Assembly: GCF_000297435.1 (NCBI RefSeq)
Contig: NZ_CAIP01000128.1
Coordinates: forward strand, 1 to 42,514
Direction: 5' to 3'
Source of the DNA: Microcystis sp. T1-4
Lineage (GTDB): Bacteria; Cyanobacteriota; Cyanobacteriia; Cyanobacteriales; Microcystaceae
Length of the DNA stretch: 42,514 nt
This document shows, piece after piece, positions 7,371 to 14,841 of this stretch. A program made the translations under genes and the position numbers. Within the stretch, counting starts at the first letter, position 1, and every line of letters begins with the position of its first letter. Under the pieces are notes generated by a model, which was not told the DNA's origin, made no database searches, and worked only from the letters and a program-made list of their open reading frames with translations.

Positions 7371-7643
7371 ATGAAGATTCCCACTGCCGATACTCCCCTC
7401 TATAATCATCCCTTACCGGCGATCGAAGCATGGCTAGTTAAATTAGGTTGTCGGAAAAATACCGAGAATATCCACTGTTGGACTGTGGAAAAACCGACAT
7501 GGAAAGCGGAAATCTGCCTCGAAATCGAAGAAATCACCGTTCGTTACTTTCGGGCAGCCAATGACGGCAGTGACATCAATCGCGCTTTTAAATACTCCCT
7601 TAGTCGCCAAGATATCGAATCGGCGGTTTTTTCTGGTCCCTAA
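7371..7643 (+). CDS. DUF3143 family protein
   Basis: 90 residues matching the cyanobacterial DUF3143 family along its length: TPLYNHPLPAIEAWLVKLGC at the N-terminus, a central WTVEKPTWKAEICLEIEEIT and the invariant ending FKYSLSRQDIESAVFSGP. Function unknown. No signal peptide or membrane segment. It follows the J-domain gene after five bases, so both are probably translated from one mRNA, a pairing that hints at a shared role in protein handling. Confidence 0.85.
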   Translation: MKIPTADTPLYNHPLPAIEAWLVKLGCRKNTENIHCWTVEKPTWKAEICLEIEEITVRYFRAANDGSDINRAFKYSLSRQDIESAVFSGP

Positions 7644-7668
7644 TCATCGGTTAAACTTTTGACTATCT

Positions 7669-7905
7669 AAGGCTTGCTCAATAAATCTAAAAACCTTGTT
7701 AGGTAAGACTTTTAGACTTTTTGGTTTCCAAACAGTACCAGATCTGGGAGTGATCGGGGGGAGAATTCAGGGACTTTTTCCCTGAAAATTGGCTAATTGA
7801 CCACCTGAAAATCGGTAAAACCCCACACCCCACACCCAACCCCCCCGATGTCGGGGGGGTTGGGGGGGCCACACCCTACCCCGTTAAGACAGCACCGGAG
7901 TTGGT
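7669..7905. mobile_element. MITE-like repeat (CTAGGGTTTGCTGAA family) with G/C palindrome
   Basis: Non-coding stretch between convergent genes. GCTCAATAAATCTAAAAACC and TTTTTGGTTTCC near the left, ATTGACCACCTGAAAAT and a run of CCCCACACCC match, in reverse orientation, the elements at 31440-31770. It contains CCCCCCGATGTCGGGGGGG (7842-7859), one of four such palindromes in the window. No transposase. The right boundary is not clear. Confidence 0.6.
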
Positions 7906-7974
7906 AGCAGGGAGAGCTAGTCCGAGCATTTGTACTAAATTGTCCGAGACACGCTGTCAATCCAGTACACTTGT

Positions 7975-8952
7975 TCAGACTGAAATCAACGCTCCCCCAC
8001 AACTGGAACCGCTGCCAGCAGTGCAACCGTAGCAATAGGAAGCGGTTTGTACCTCTGTAATTACATCTAAACTATCCGCTTGTAATAAATCCGACAGGGT
8101 TAATTTTTGTCCTTGACTGGTGCAAGCAGCCAGATCCTCCATCTGATTAAAATCGCAGTCATAGATATTACCCAAATAATCAATGGAAAGCTGATTACGA
8201 CACATCAAATGCTCGACAGTATCGCCATTAAAATGGTCTTCGAGGAATTGAAGATAGGGTTGATAGAGTTGCCGGTGTTCCAGATGGAAGCGCGTCCTGC
8301 CGACGGGTAGGTTAGTGATAGTAAACAGATTGTTAAAAGAAATATTAAAATGTTCTTGCAAGAACTTTTTGTAATCCCGTGTTAGGGATACCTGATCCGG
8401 TGTGAGAGAAAAATTCTCTGACTTAGGAATCTGGGGATTATAGACTAAATCCACAATCAAATTCGGCTCTTGAGCGTAGCCGAGACGGTTTAACCATTGT
8501 AAAGCGGCGATTGATCGATCATAGACTCCCAGACCGCGCATTTTATCCACATTATCGGCAAGATAACAGGGTAAAGAAGCCACCACCCGCAGCTGATGGC
8601 CAGCGCAATATTCAGGAATATCAGTAAATCCTTTCTCGAAATAAATAGTTAAATTCGAGCGCACAATTACCTCTTTCCCAGCCTTTCTAGAGATTTCCAC
8701 AATCGGCTTAAAACCGTAGAGCATTTCCGGAGCGCCGCCAGTCAGATCGACGGTTTTAATTTGGGGAAATCTTGCGATCAGTTCGATAATTTGTTCGCAC
8801 ACTTCTGGAGTCATTTCTTCGGAGCGAACTGGACTAGCTTCCACATGACAATGGCTACAAGCAAGGTTACATCTTTTCCCCAAATTAATTTGCAGAACCG
8901 AGATTTTTTGCTTAGTTAAAAGAGTGTTTAGTTTCTCAACAAAAGGAGTCAT
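7975..8952 (-). CDS. arsS: radical SAM protein ArsS, arsenosugar biosynthesis
   Basis: 325 residues. The N-terminal radical SAM core has the CX3CX2C cluster motif in GKRCNLACSHCHVEASP and the TGGAPEM SAM-binding strand. The C-terminal half is the DUF3641-type domain with Cys-rich LMCRNQLSIDYLGNIYDCDF and the end CYGCTAGSGSSCGG, fitting an auxiliary cluster. This is the architecture of cyanobacterial ArsS, which adds the 5'-deoxyadenosyl group to dimethylarsenite on the way to dimethylarsinoyl-ribose sugars. arsM lies upstream on the same strand, separated by 276 bases full of repeats, so co-transcription is plausible but not certain. Confidence 0.85.
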   Translation of the reverse strand: MTPFVEKLNTLLTKQKISVLQINLGKRCNLACSHCHVEASPVRSEEMTPEVCEQIIELIARFPQIKTVDLTGGAPEMLYGFKPIVEISRKAGKEVIVRSNLTIYFEKGFTDIPEYCAGHQLRVVASLPCYLADNVDKMRGLGVYDRSIAALQWLNRLGYAQEPNLIVDLVYNPQIPKSENFSLTPDQVSLTRDYKKFLQEHFNISFNNLFTITNLPVGRTRFHLEHRQLYQPYLQFLEDHFNGDTVEHLMCRNQLSIDYLGNIYDCDFNQMEDLAACTSQGQKLTLSDLLQADSLDVITEVQTASYCYGCTAGSGSSCGGALISV

Positions 8953-9228
8953 GGGAGAGTAATCAGTAATCAGTGAAAGGTAAACAGTAATCAGTAATCA
9001 GTAATCAGTGAAAGGTAATCAGTAATCAGTAATCAATCATGACTGATTACTCACATCTAATAACTGAGGCTCTCCTAGACTGATTATAGCAAATTAGTAG
9101 TTTAAATGAGCCTAAACCCTTAAATAGCGTTGGGTTTCATGCTTCAACCCAACCTACGTTCTAATCAATGATAACTGATAACTGATAACTGATAACTGAC
9201 GGATCAAACTTGTCTCGACGCTGCTTTT
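8953..9228. repeat. period-7 repeat arrays and REP-like hairpin between arsM and arsS
   Basis: Holds several arrays: TAATCAG units (about 8957-9035) and GATAACT units (about 9169-9197). Between them GTTGGGTTTCATGCTTCAAC...CCAACCTACG (about 9129-9155) forms a small REP-like hairpin related to ones at 34886 and 41635. No ORF. The repeats split what would otherwise be a compact arsM-arsS operon. Confidence 0.7.
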
Positions 9229-10203
9229 TTAACAGCAACCGCCTCCGTTATAGTGCCAAGTGGACTCGGTGATGAGGATATCTTCGGCAGAGAAACGAGC
9301 TAAGTTGCTCGCAGTTTTATCACAGACAGCCACCGGTAATCCTTTGGCTAAAATATGCCCAGCACCATCATCAAAAATTGCCTCCGTACCAGTATAAATA
9401 GCAGTTCTGCCCGTAAAAATACAAGCCCCATCTTCGGGAATAGCTACTTTAAAAGCAACGGAATCCAAACTTTCTAAGAGGAGCGGCTCGGCTAAATTAT
9501 AACTCTGACAGTCCAGTAAACGATAGGGACGACGGGCCCGAATTTCTACCTGACCAAAACCAGCAGCAATCAACTGTTGAATATAATCATCGTAGGTCAA
9601 GGCCCCCGATAGACACATAGCGCGTAAACGCTGATCTTCTTGCAAATGTTCGGGAATTGGACGAAGGGCGATCGGATCGCTCATCAGTAAACGTCCTCCC
9701 GGTTTTAAGACGCGAAAAGCTTCCCGTAAAGCTAACTGTAAATCGGCTGGTTTAAAGATATTAAAAAGACAATTCTGCGCCACCACATCGACGGAGGCAT
9801 CCTCCACCGGCAATTCAAAGGCAGAACCATCTCTAATTTCCACAAAATCGAGACTAAACCAGGGATTTTCCAGCAGTGCTTCGCCGAGATTTCTTTGGGC
9901 TGCCCAACGCATTTCCGGCACTGGATCCACCGCAATGACTCCCCCCGGACGACGGGAAAAATAGGCGAATTGCAGTGCTTCTAAACCACCACCCACACCC
10001 ACATACAAAACCCTGGGAGAATTGCCCAATTCATTAACCTGCACCGTCGTGCCACAACCATAGTTCATCTCCTGCATAATGGCGGGGATTTTTAACCCCG
10101 GCAGTTGCAAGGGACTGCCCTGGACACAACATAGCCCCACTTCCGGAGTTTGGGCTACTTCGCTGTAAAATTTGGCAGTGGCTTCCAGATAAGTCATTTT
10201 CAT
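9229..10203 (-). CDS. arsM: arsenite S-adenosylmethionine methyltransferase, arsenosugar type
   Basis: 324 residues. A class I methyltransferase fold is clear: RVLYVGVGGGLEALQFAYFS (motif I, ~64-83), VDVVAQNCLFNI, and FRVLKPGGRLLMSDP. Cysteines suited to binding trivalent arsenic are C25-C26 (VGLCCVQGSP), C50 (NYGCGTTVQ), and C-terminal GGGCC. This matches the cyanobacterial ArsM subgroup that works with ArsS in arsenosugar synthesis rather than the shorter eukaryotic-like forms. The start has AAGGAG eight bases upstream; a second in-frame ATG two codons later is also possible. No ArsR gene or clear arsenic operator is visible nearby. Confidence 0.85.
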   Translation of the reverse strand: MKMTYLEATAKFYSEVAQTPEVGLCCVQGSPLQLPGLKIPAIMQEMNYGCGTTVQVNELGNSPRVLYVGVGGGLEALQFAYFSRRPGGVIAVDPVPEMRWAAQRNLGEALLENPWFSLDFVEIRDGSAFELPVEDASVDVVAQNCLFNIFKPADLQLALREAFRVLKPGGRLLMSDPIALRPIPEHLQEDQRLRAMCLSGALTYDDYIQQLIAAGFGQVEIRARRPYRLLDCQSYNLAEPLLLESLDSVAFKVAIPEDGACIFTGRTAIYTGTEAIFDDGAGHILAKGLPVAVCDKTASNLARFSAEDILITESTWHYNGGGCC

Positions 10204-10287
10204 CCTTTAAACTCCTTTTCTCTGATCAATTCAAGGATCGACTTCCCATCCTCGCCCAAAGCTATCTTAGCATTTGTACTGACCTAT

Positions 10288-10452
10288 AACCCCTAACTGA
10301 TCACCTTTAGATAGGCAAGTTCATCGGCGCTCAAATCCCAGAAACGGGTTACACTGTCTTTAAAGTTCGCCTCAAAAACAGCAATATTCACAAGGGCAAA
10401 AGTAGCGGCTATCCTGTTATCTATCAACTTAAAGATAATAGTTGTGTTTTAT
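10288..10452 (+). pseudogene. decayed RelE/ParE-type toxin fragment
   Basis: Frame translation gives IGKFIGAQIPETGYTVFKVR, LKNSNIHKGKSSGYPVIYQL and KDNSCVL, nearly identical to the central part of the toxin encoded at 3165-3518. Homology at DNA level starts near 10288 and stops near 10450; a CAG to TAG change at about 10308-10310 adds a stop. Both ends of the gene are missing, and no antitoxin of that type is adjacent. It runs directly into the PIN fragment described next, so the junction is chimeric. Confidence 0.8.
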
Positions 10453-10560
10453 TTAAGATTGATTATTGGGAGTATAATATCCTAACCATTTAAGGATTTG
10501 TTCTGCTGGTGAAAGAGGTTTTAATTGACCAATAATGTAGATATTTGTATCTAAAAAAAT
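10453..10560 (-). pseudogene. PIN-domain toxin, N-terminal fragment
   Basis: The minus strand encodes IFLDTNIYIIGQLKPLSPAE, QILKWLGYYTPNNQS and a stop. FLDTN is the first catalytic strand of PIN nucleases; the remaining ~100 residues and later acids are missing. The start codon is not ATG: the frame passes through ATT just after AGGAG of the upstream gene. It lies right after the antitoxin gene 10551-10880, as a toxin should, but is cut off where the RelE-type fragment begins. Confidence 0.65.
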
Positions 10561-10880
10561 TCTCCTAATTCATAACGCTCCTGAAACAGTTCTTGCTTAA
10601 CTTCACGAATAAGCTCTAAAATCTGTTCCTGAGTTTCGATACCTGCTTCTTTAAATGCAGCTTGCATATTAGTACGCGCTTGTTCAAACTCAACTTGTTT
10701 GTTTTTATCGGGGACAATAATAACAAGTTCAACCTCTGTGTCTGTTGGCAAATCTTGATGGGGTTGCTCGATAATTAATTGTCCATCTTTGATTTTGGCT
10801 TTAGTCTGAATAAATTGCCTTTTTGATTTTTTCTCAGACTCAATCTGGTTTATTGCATCTATCTTATCATTTTTGAGCAA
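10551..10880 (-). CDS. probable antitoxin left without its toxin
   Basis: 109 residues, charged and helical. A short beta-type segment (AKIKDGQLIIEQPHQDLPTD, then EVELVIIVP) is typical of AbrB-like or PHD-like antitoxin DNA-binding parts, and the C-terminal half (EQARTNMQAAFKEAGIETQE, then EVKQELFQERYELGEFF) is the acidic helix that would bind a toxin. It overlaps the frame of a truncated PIN toxin. I infer an orphan antitoxin; it may still be expressed. The N-terminal ~25 residues (KNDKIDAINQIESEKKSK) may not be translated if a later start is used. Confidence 0.6.
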   Translation of the reverse strand: MLKNDKIDAINQIESEKKSKRQFIQTKAKIKDGQLIIEQPHQDLPTDTEVELVIIVPDKNKQVEFEQARTNMQAAFKEAGIETQEQILELIREVKQELFQERYELGEFF

Positions 10881-11037
10881 CTACAGTTCAACAGCCCGAT
10901 TGTGAGCGAGAAGTAGTTCAAGGCTGACCGCTGAAATAACTGATAACTGAGAAAACGGTAGCAATTTCTACCAAAAGTCCCAATAAAATTCGTTATTGTC
11001 ATAAGGTCATGACGGAATGTAATTAAAACCAGAAAGA

Positions 11038-12009
11038 ATGCGGATCGAGCAATTGCAAGCCTTTTTAGCCGTAGCCGATACGGGCAATTTCGGTCAAGCG
11101 GCGCGCCAGTGTGGAGTCACCCAATCGACTATCAGCCGCCAGATTCAATCCCTAGAAACCGATTTGGGCTTACCTCTTTTTCATCGTACCGCCCAAGCGA
11201 AATTAACCATTGCCGGCGAGAAATTACTGCCCCGGGCGAAACGAATTTGTCAAGAATGGACGAATATTCACAGGGAAATCACTGACCTACAGGCAGGAAA
11301 ACAGCCGGAGTTGTGCGTGGCGGCGATTCATTCCGTCTGCGCCCACTATTTACCGCCGATTTTGCCGAAATTCTGTGCTGAATACCCAGAAGTTCAGTTA
11401 AGAGTTACAGCACTAGGCAGCGATCGCGCCCTAAAAGTGCTGCGGGATGGTTTAGTAGATCTGGCCTTGGTAATGAATAATCGTTTTCTCACCTCTAGCC
11501 CGGAGATGGTGGTAGAAATATTATACGAAGAAGCGATCGAAATTCTCATGGCCGCCAATCATCCCCTCGCCCGATACAAAGAAGTGCCATGGTCAGAATT
11601 AATCCCCTATCCGCAAGTGGTTTTCAAAGATGGCTACGGGATGCAAAGATTAGTACAAGAATGGTTTTCTCGTCAGGATGCCCACCTAAAAACTGTCATG
11701 GAATTAAACACCCTCGATGCTTTTCGCGGTGTGGTGCGTCAGGGTAATATTATCGCTCTTCTGCCCCAATCGGCCCTGATGGAGGCCCATAGCGATGCCA
11801 CCCTCGCCATTCGTCCTCTTGCTTCCCCTAGTAGCGAAAATCCCCATCTTAATAATGGTAAATTTAGTCATCGTCTCACCCGTCAGGTAGTCCTTGTCAC
11901 CACCAGCGATCGCCTACAGATACCACCGATCGCTCATTTTTGTCAATTAGTGCGGCAAATGCGGCAAATTATGGTTAAAAGCTTAGAAAATCACCACGTC
12001 CAGCCTTAG
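11038..12009 (+). CDS. LysR-family transcriptional regulator, probably NtcB
   Basis: 323 residues with an N-terminal winged helix-turn-helix (MRIEQLQAFLAVADTGNFGQ, then CGVTQSTISRQIQSLE) and a periplasmic-binding-like effector domain (about 90-310). The tone of the N-terminus (EQLQAFLAVA, RAKRICQEW) resembles NtcB, the nitrite-responsive activator of nitrate assimilation genes in cyanobacteria, but no nir/nrt genes are in the window, so I leave the symbol blank. The TrpD-like gene follows after 43 bases on the same strand and may be co-transcribed. Confidence 0.75.
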   Translation: MRIEQLQAFLAVADTGNFGQAARQCGVTQSTISRQIQSLETDLGLPLFHRTAQAKLTIAGEKLLPRAKRICQEWTNIHREITDLQAGKQPELCVAAIHSVCAHYLPPILPKFCAEYPEVQLRVTALGSDRALKVLRDGLVDLALVMNNRFLTSSPEMVVEILYEEAIEILMAANHPLARYKEVPWSELIPYPQVVFKDGYGMQRLVQEWFSRQDAHLKTVMELNTLDAFRGVVRQGNIIALLPQSALMEAHSDATLAIRPLASPSSENPHLNNGKFSHRLTRQVVLVTTSDRLQIPPIAHFCQLVRQMRQIMVKSLENHHVQP

Positions 12010-12052
12010 CAATCCCCATCAATCCCATTTACTCTTTATTTTCTTCCTTGAG

Positions 12053-13114
12053 ATGAGCGATACTTTTCGAGAATTATTAAAAGCGATCGGTAGTGGCACC
12101 CATACGGGCAAAAATTTGACCCGTCCCGAAGCGGCAATGGCCACCAAGATGATGTTAACCCAAGAGGCAACCCCCGCCCAAATCGGTGCTTTCATGATTG
12201 CCCATCGCATTAAACGCCCCACCAGCGATGAGTTAGCGGGAATGCTTGATGCCTACGCCGAGCTTGGCCCAGAAATAACCCTAGAATCAGCCTCTTTTCA
12301 GCATCCGATCGCTATTTTTGGCAATCCCTACGATGGACGTTCTCGCACTACCCCGGTTACTCCGATCACTACTTTAATCTTAGCGGCGGCAGGGGTTCCC
12401 GTAGTCCTGCACGGGGGCGATCGAATGCCGACTAAATACGGTATTTCCCTCAGGGAAATCTGGCAGCAATTAGGAGCAGATTTTAGTCAATTATCCTTAG
12501 CAGCAGTGAAAGACTGTTTAATCACCACAGGATTGACTTTTTTCTATATTCCCCGCCATTTTCCCCTAGTAGAGAATTTTGTTACCTATCGGGAGCAAAT
12601 CGGTAAACGTCCGCCTATGGCCACGGTAGAGTTAATCTGGTCGCCTTTTGTGGGTAATATTCATCAGATATCGGGTTTTGTTCATCCCCCCACCGAAGAT
12701 CGTTTTCGCGAAACTTTTGCCCTGAGAAATATCTCTCACTTCACCACCGTGAAAGGATTAGAGGGGAGTTGTGATTTAGCCTGTAATCGGACGGCAATTA
12801 TCGGTCTGGGAAATCCCACCGATCCCCCTTCCTTTCAGCGATTTTTCCTAAATCCTCGCGATTATGGCTTCTGTCCCTCGGATTATCCCCTGGAATCTTT
12901 AGAATTGCTCACCGCTAAATTAAAGGGTTTATTAGCCGGAGAAAATAATGAATTAACCGATGCGGCAATTTTTAACGGTGGTTTTTATCTTTGGCGCTGT
13001 GGAATTGCCCCAGATATCCCCACCGGTTTCCAGCAAGCAGAACAATCTTTACAGTCAGGAAAAGCCCTGGCTAAACTAGAACAAATCTCTAATTATCTGG
13101 AAAATCAGGAATAG
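12053..13114 (+). CDS. anthranilate phosphoribosyltransferase-like (TrpD2-type) protein
   Basis: 353 residues. The N-terminal helical domain (FRELLKAIGSGTHTGKNLTR, PEAAMATKMMLTQEATPAQI) and the class III phosphoribosyltransferase fold are recognisable. The TrpD signature GTGGDG is replaced by FGNPYDGRSRT, while VVLHGGDRMPTKYGIS keeps an HGG loop. These changes suggest it does not make phosphoribosyl-anthranilate; relatives of the TrpD2/YbiB kind bind nucleic acids. Function here is unknown. It lies 43 bases after the LysR gene, an association that could imply a regulatory or nitrogen-related role; that is speculation. Confidence 0.75.
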   Translation: MSDTFRELLKAIGSGTHTGKNLTRPEAAMATKMMLTQEATPAQIGAFMIAHRIKRPTSDELAGMLDAYAELGPEITLESASFQHPIAIFGNPYDGRSRTTPVTPITTLILAAAGVPVVLHGGDRMPTKYGISLREIWQQLGADFSQLSLAAVKDCLITTGLTFFYIPRHFPLVENFVTYREQIGKRPPMATVELIWSPFVGNIHQISGFVHPPTEDRFRETFALRNISHFTTVKGLEGSCDLACNRTAIIGLGNPTDPPSFQRFFLNPRDYGFCPSDYPLESLELLTAKLKGLLAGENNELTDAAIFNGGFYLWRCGIAPDIPTGFQQAEQSLQSGKALAKLEQISNYLENQE

Positions 13115-13332
13115 ATAGGAATAGGGTTGTAGGGAAAATTACTTCTAAATCAATCATTAATTCGAGAAGTTAGGCCAAGAAGGTAAACCCCAGACTTGGT
13201 TTCAAGATAAATACTTTTGGGAAAAAACTTTCCCGACTGCATCATTTTCTCGCTCCAGTGGGAAAGCTATGACTACGGTAAACGATTTAGAAGTTTGTAA
13301 TTCCTATCACAGTCGCCCATAGAAAAGCGCTC

Positions 13333-14577
13333 ATGTCTGCAATTAACCCCTCGACGATCAAAAGTGAATTTATCTCTCCCTCTTTTTCTATCTTAAAACT
13401 GAAGGAAAACTCCCTCCACCTAGATGAAGATTTTCTCGGCAGTGATTTAGAAGATGATTTAGTATCTAGTCCCCAAAAAAGCTACAGCAACGGCACAACT
13501 ACCGACTTAGTATTTTTGTACCTACAAGACATCGGCAGAGTGCCTCTACTCAAACGAGACGAGGAAGTTGAACAAGCGCAACGGGTGCAGCGTCATCTGT
13601 CTTTAGTGAAATTGCGCGCCACTGCCGTTAAACAAGGTGATGCACAACTACAGCAATTTGTCAAGTTAATGGAGGTTCGCGATCAGCTAATCGCTCAATT
13701 AGCCCATTGTCCCCCCCTAGAACGCTGGGCAAAAACCGCGCAAATCAGCGTGCCTGAGTTAAAAAATGCTTTAAAAGCAGGAAAACAGCGTTGGGCGCAC
13801 CTAGCGGGCTTAGAAGTGGGGGAATTAGAAGAAATTATTGCCCTTGGTACCCGTGCCAAAGAACAGATGATCAAGGCCAATTTACGTCTGGTGGTGTCGG
13901 TGGCCAAAAAATATCAGAATCGCGGTTTAGAATTATTGGATTTGATTCAAGAGGGAACCCTCGGTTTAGAACAGGCTGTCAAGAAATTTGATCCCAGCAA
14001 AGGCTATCGTTTTAGTACCTATGCCTACTGGTGGATCCGTCAAGGAATGACGAGAGCGATCGCAACTCAAAGCCGGCTTATTCGCTTACCGGTTCATATT
14101 ACCGAAAAACTCAACAAAATTAAGAAGGCACAAAGGAAAATCTCACAAATGCGCGGTCGCACTGCGACCGTAGAGGAAATTGCCCAAGAGTTAGCTCTGA
14201 CTCCTGAAGAGGTGCGGGAATTGTTGATGAAAGTGCCGCGTTCGGTTTCCTTAGAAATAAAAGTGGGTAAGGAAAAAGATACGGAATTATTAGACCTTTT
14301 GGAATCCGAAGCAGTGTCTTCAGAAAATCATTTTGTCGATGAATCTTTGCAAAGAGATATCAGAGAATTATTGGCAGATTTAACCACTCGCGAACGAGAA
14401 GTGATTGAATTGCGCTATGGTTTTCTCGATGGTCAATCCCATTCTTTAGCTGCTATCGGTCGCACTTTGGAATTATCCCCGGAAAGGGTACGACAAATTG
14501 AGTCGAAAGCGTTGCAAAAACTGCGTCAACCCCAGCGACGTAACCAAATTCGCGATTATTTTGAAGCGTTGAGTTAG
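13333..14577 (+). CDS. sigC: group 2 RNA polymerase sigma factor, SigC-like
   Basis: 414 residues. Region 1.2 (TTDLVFLYLQDIGRVPLLKR), region 2 (KANLRLVVSVAKKYQNRGLE, then DLIQEGTLGLEQAVKKFDPS and YAYWWIRQGMTRAI), region 3 and region 4.2 (LSPERVRQIESKALQKLRQ) are complete. It lacks the long acidic region 1.1 of the primary factor. The spacer between regions 1.2 and 2.1 (QLQQFVKLMEVRDQLIAQLA, then PPLERWAKTAQ) is of the kind seen in cyanobacterial SigC, linked in model species to stationary-phase, heat and nitrogen responses. A strong terminator follows. Group assignment is firm, the SigC label less so. Confidence 0.8.
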   Translation: MSAINPSTIKSEFISPSFSILKLKENSLHLDEDFLGSDLEDDLVSSPQKSYSNGTTTDLVFLYLQDIGRVPLLKRDEEVEQAQRVQRHLSLVKLRATAVKQGDAQLQQFVKLMEVRDQLIAQLAHCPPLERWAKTAQISVPELKNALKAGKQRWAHLAGLEVGELEEIIALGTRAKEQMIKANLRLVVSVAKKYQNRGLELLDLIQEGTLGLEQAVKKFDPSKGYRFSTYAYWWIRQGMTRAIATQSRLIRLPVHITEKLNKIKKAQRKISQMRGRTATVEEIAQELALTPEEVRELLMKVPRSVSLEIKVGKEKDTELLDLLESEAVSSENHFVDESLQRDIRELLADLTTREREVIELRYGFLDGQSHSLAAIGRTLELSPERVRQIESKALQKLRQPQRRNQIRDYFEALS

Positions 14578-14603
14578 TTAGATCATCAACAGAAGAACCC
14601 TGC

Positions 14604-14631
14604 TAGGGAGTTAAATACTCCCTATTTTTTT
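14604..14631 (+). terminator. Rho-independent terminator of the sigma factor gene
   Basis: TAGGGAGT (14604-14611) pairs perfectly with ACTCCCTA (14617-14624) around TAAAT, followed by seven T. It begins 27 bases after the sigma stop codon. The duplicated DCC tail starts immediately after it. Confidence 0.9.
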
Positions 14632-14830
14632 AGGAGACTTTAACTCAGCCAGAACAACGATTTGTCAGTTGCATTCCAGACGTTTTTGACGCTCTGCTAA
14701 GATTGTTTTTAAATTCGGTCGTCCGGTTAAGGTTAATCGCCAAGAAGCCCAAATTTCATAGATAATATCCACTAGAAACCCGATAACTGGCCATTTGGTA
14801 GCGGCATAAATCCAACCGATGCCTAAAATG
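14630..14830 (-). pseudogene. tail copy of the DCC/DUF393 gene (direct repeat, left copy)
   Basis: About 201 bases match 17127-17328 at roughly 95% by eye. On the minus strand it encodes ILGIGWIYAATKWPVIGFLV, DIIYEIWASWRLTLTGRPNL and KTILAERQKRLECN, then an early TGA created by small changes; the intact gene continues SSNRCSR. There is no start or N-terminal half. It begins directly after the sigma terminator and ends 11 bases before the stop codon of the binding-protein gene. With the right copy it brackets the 2.3-kb GC-rich module. Confidence 0.9.
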
Positions 14831-14841
14831 CCCCTGTCCGG

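Noticed and set aside
7793..8035. 80-codon minus-strand frame overlapping the arsS end
   Set aside because: It reads through MITE and palindrome sequence and has no plausible protein features.
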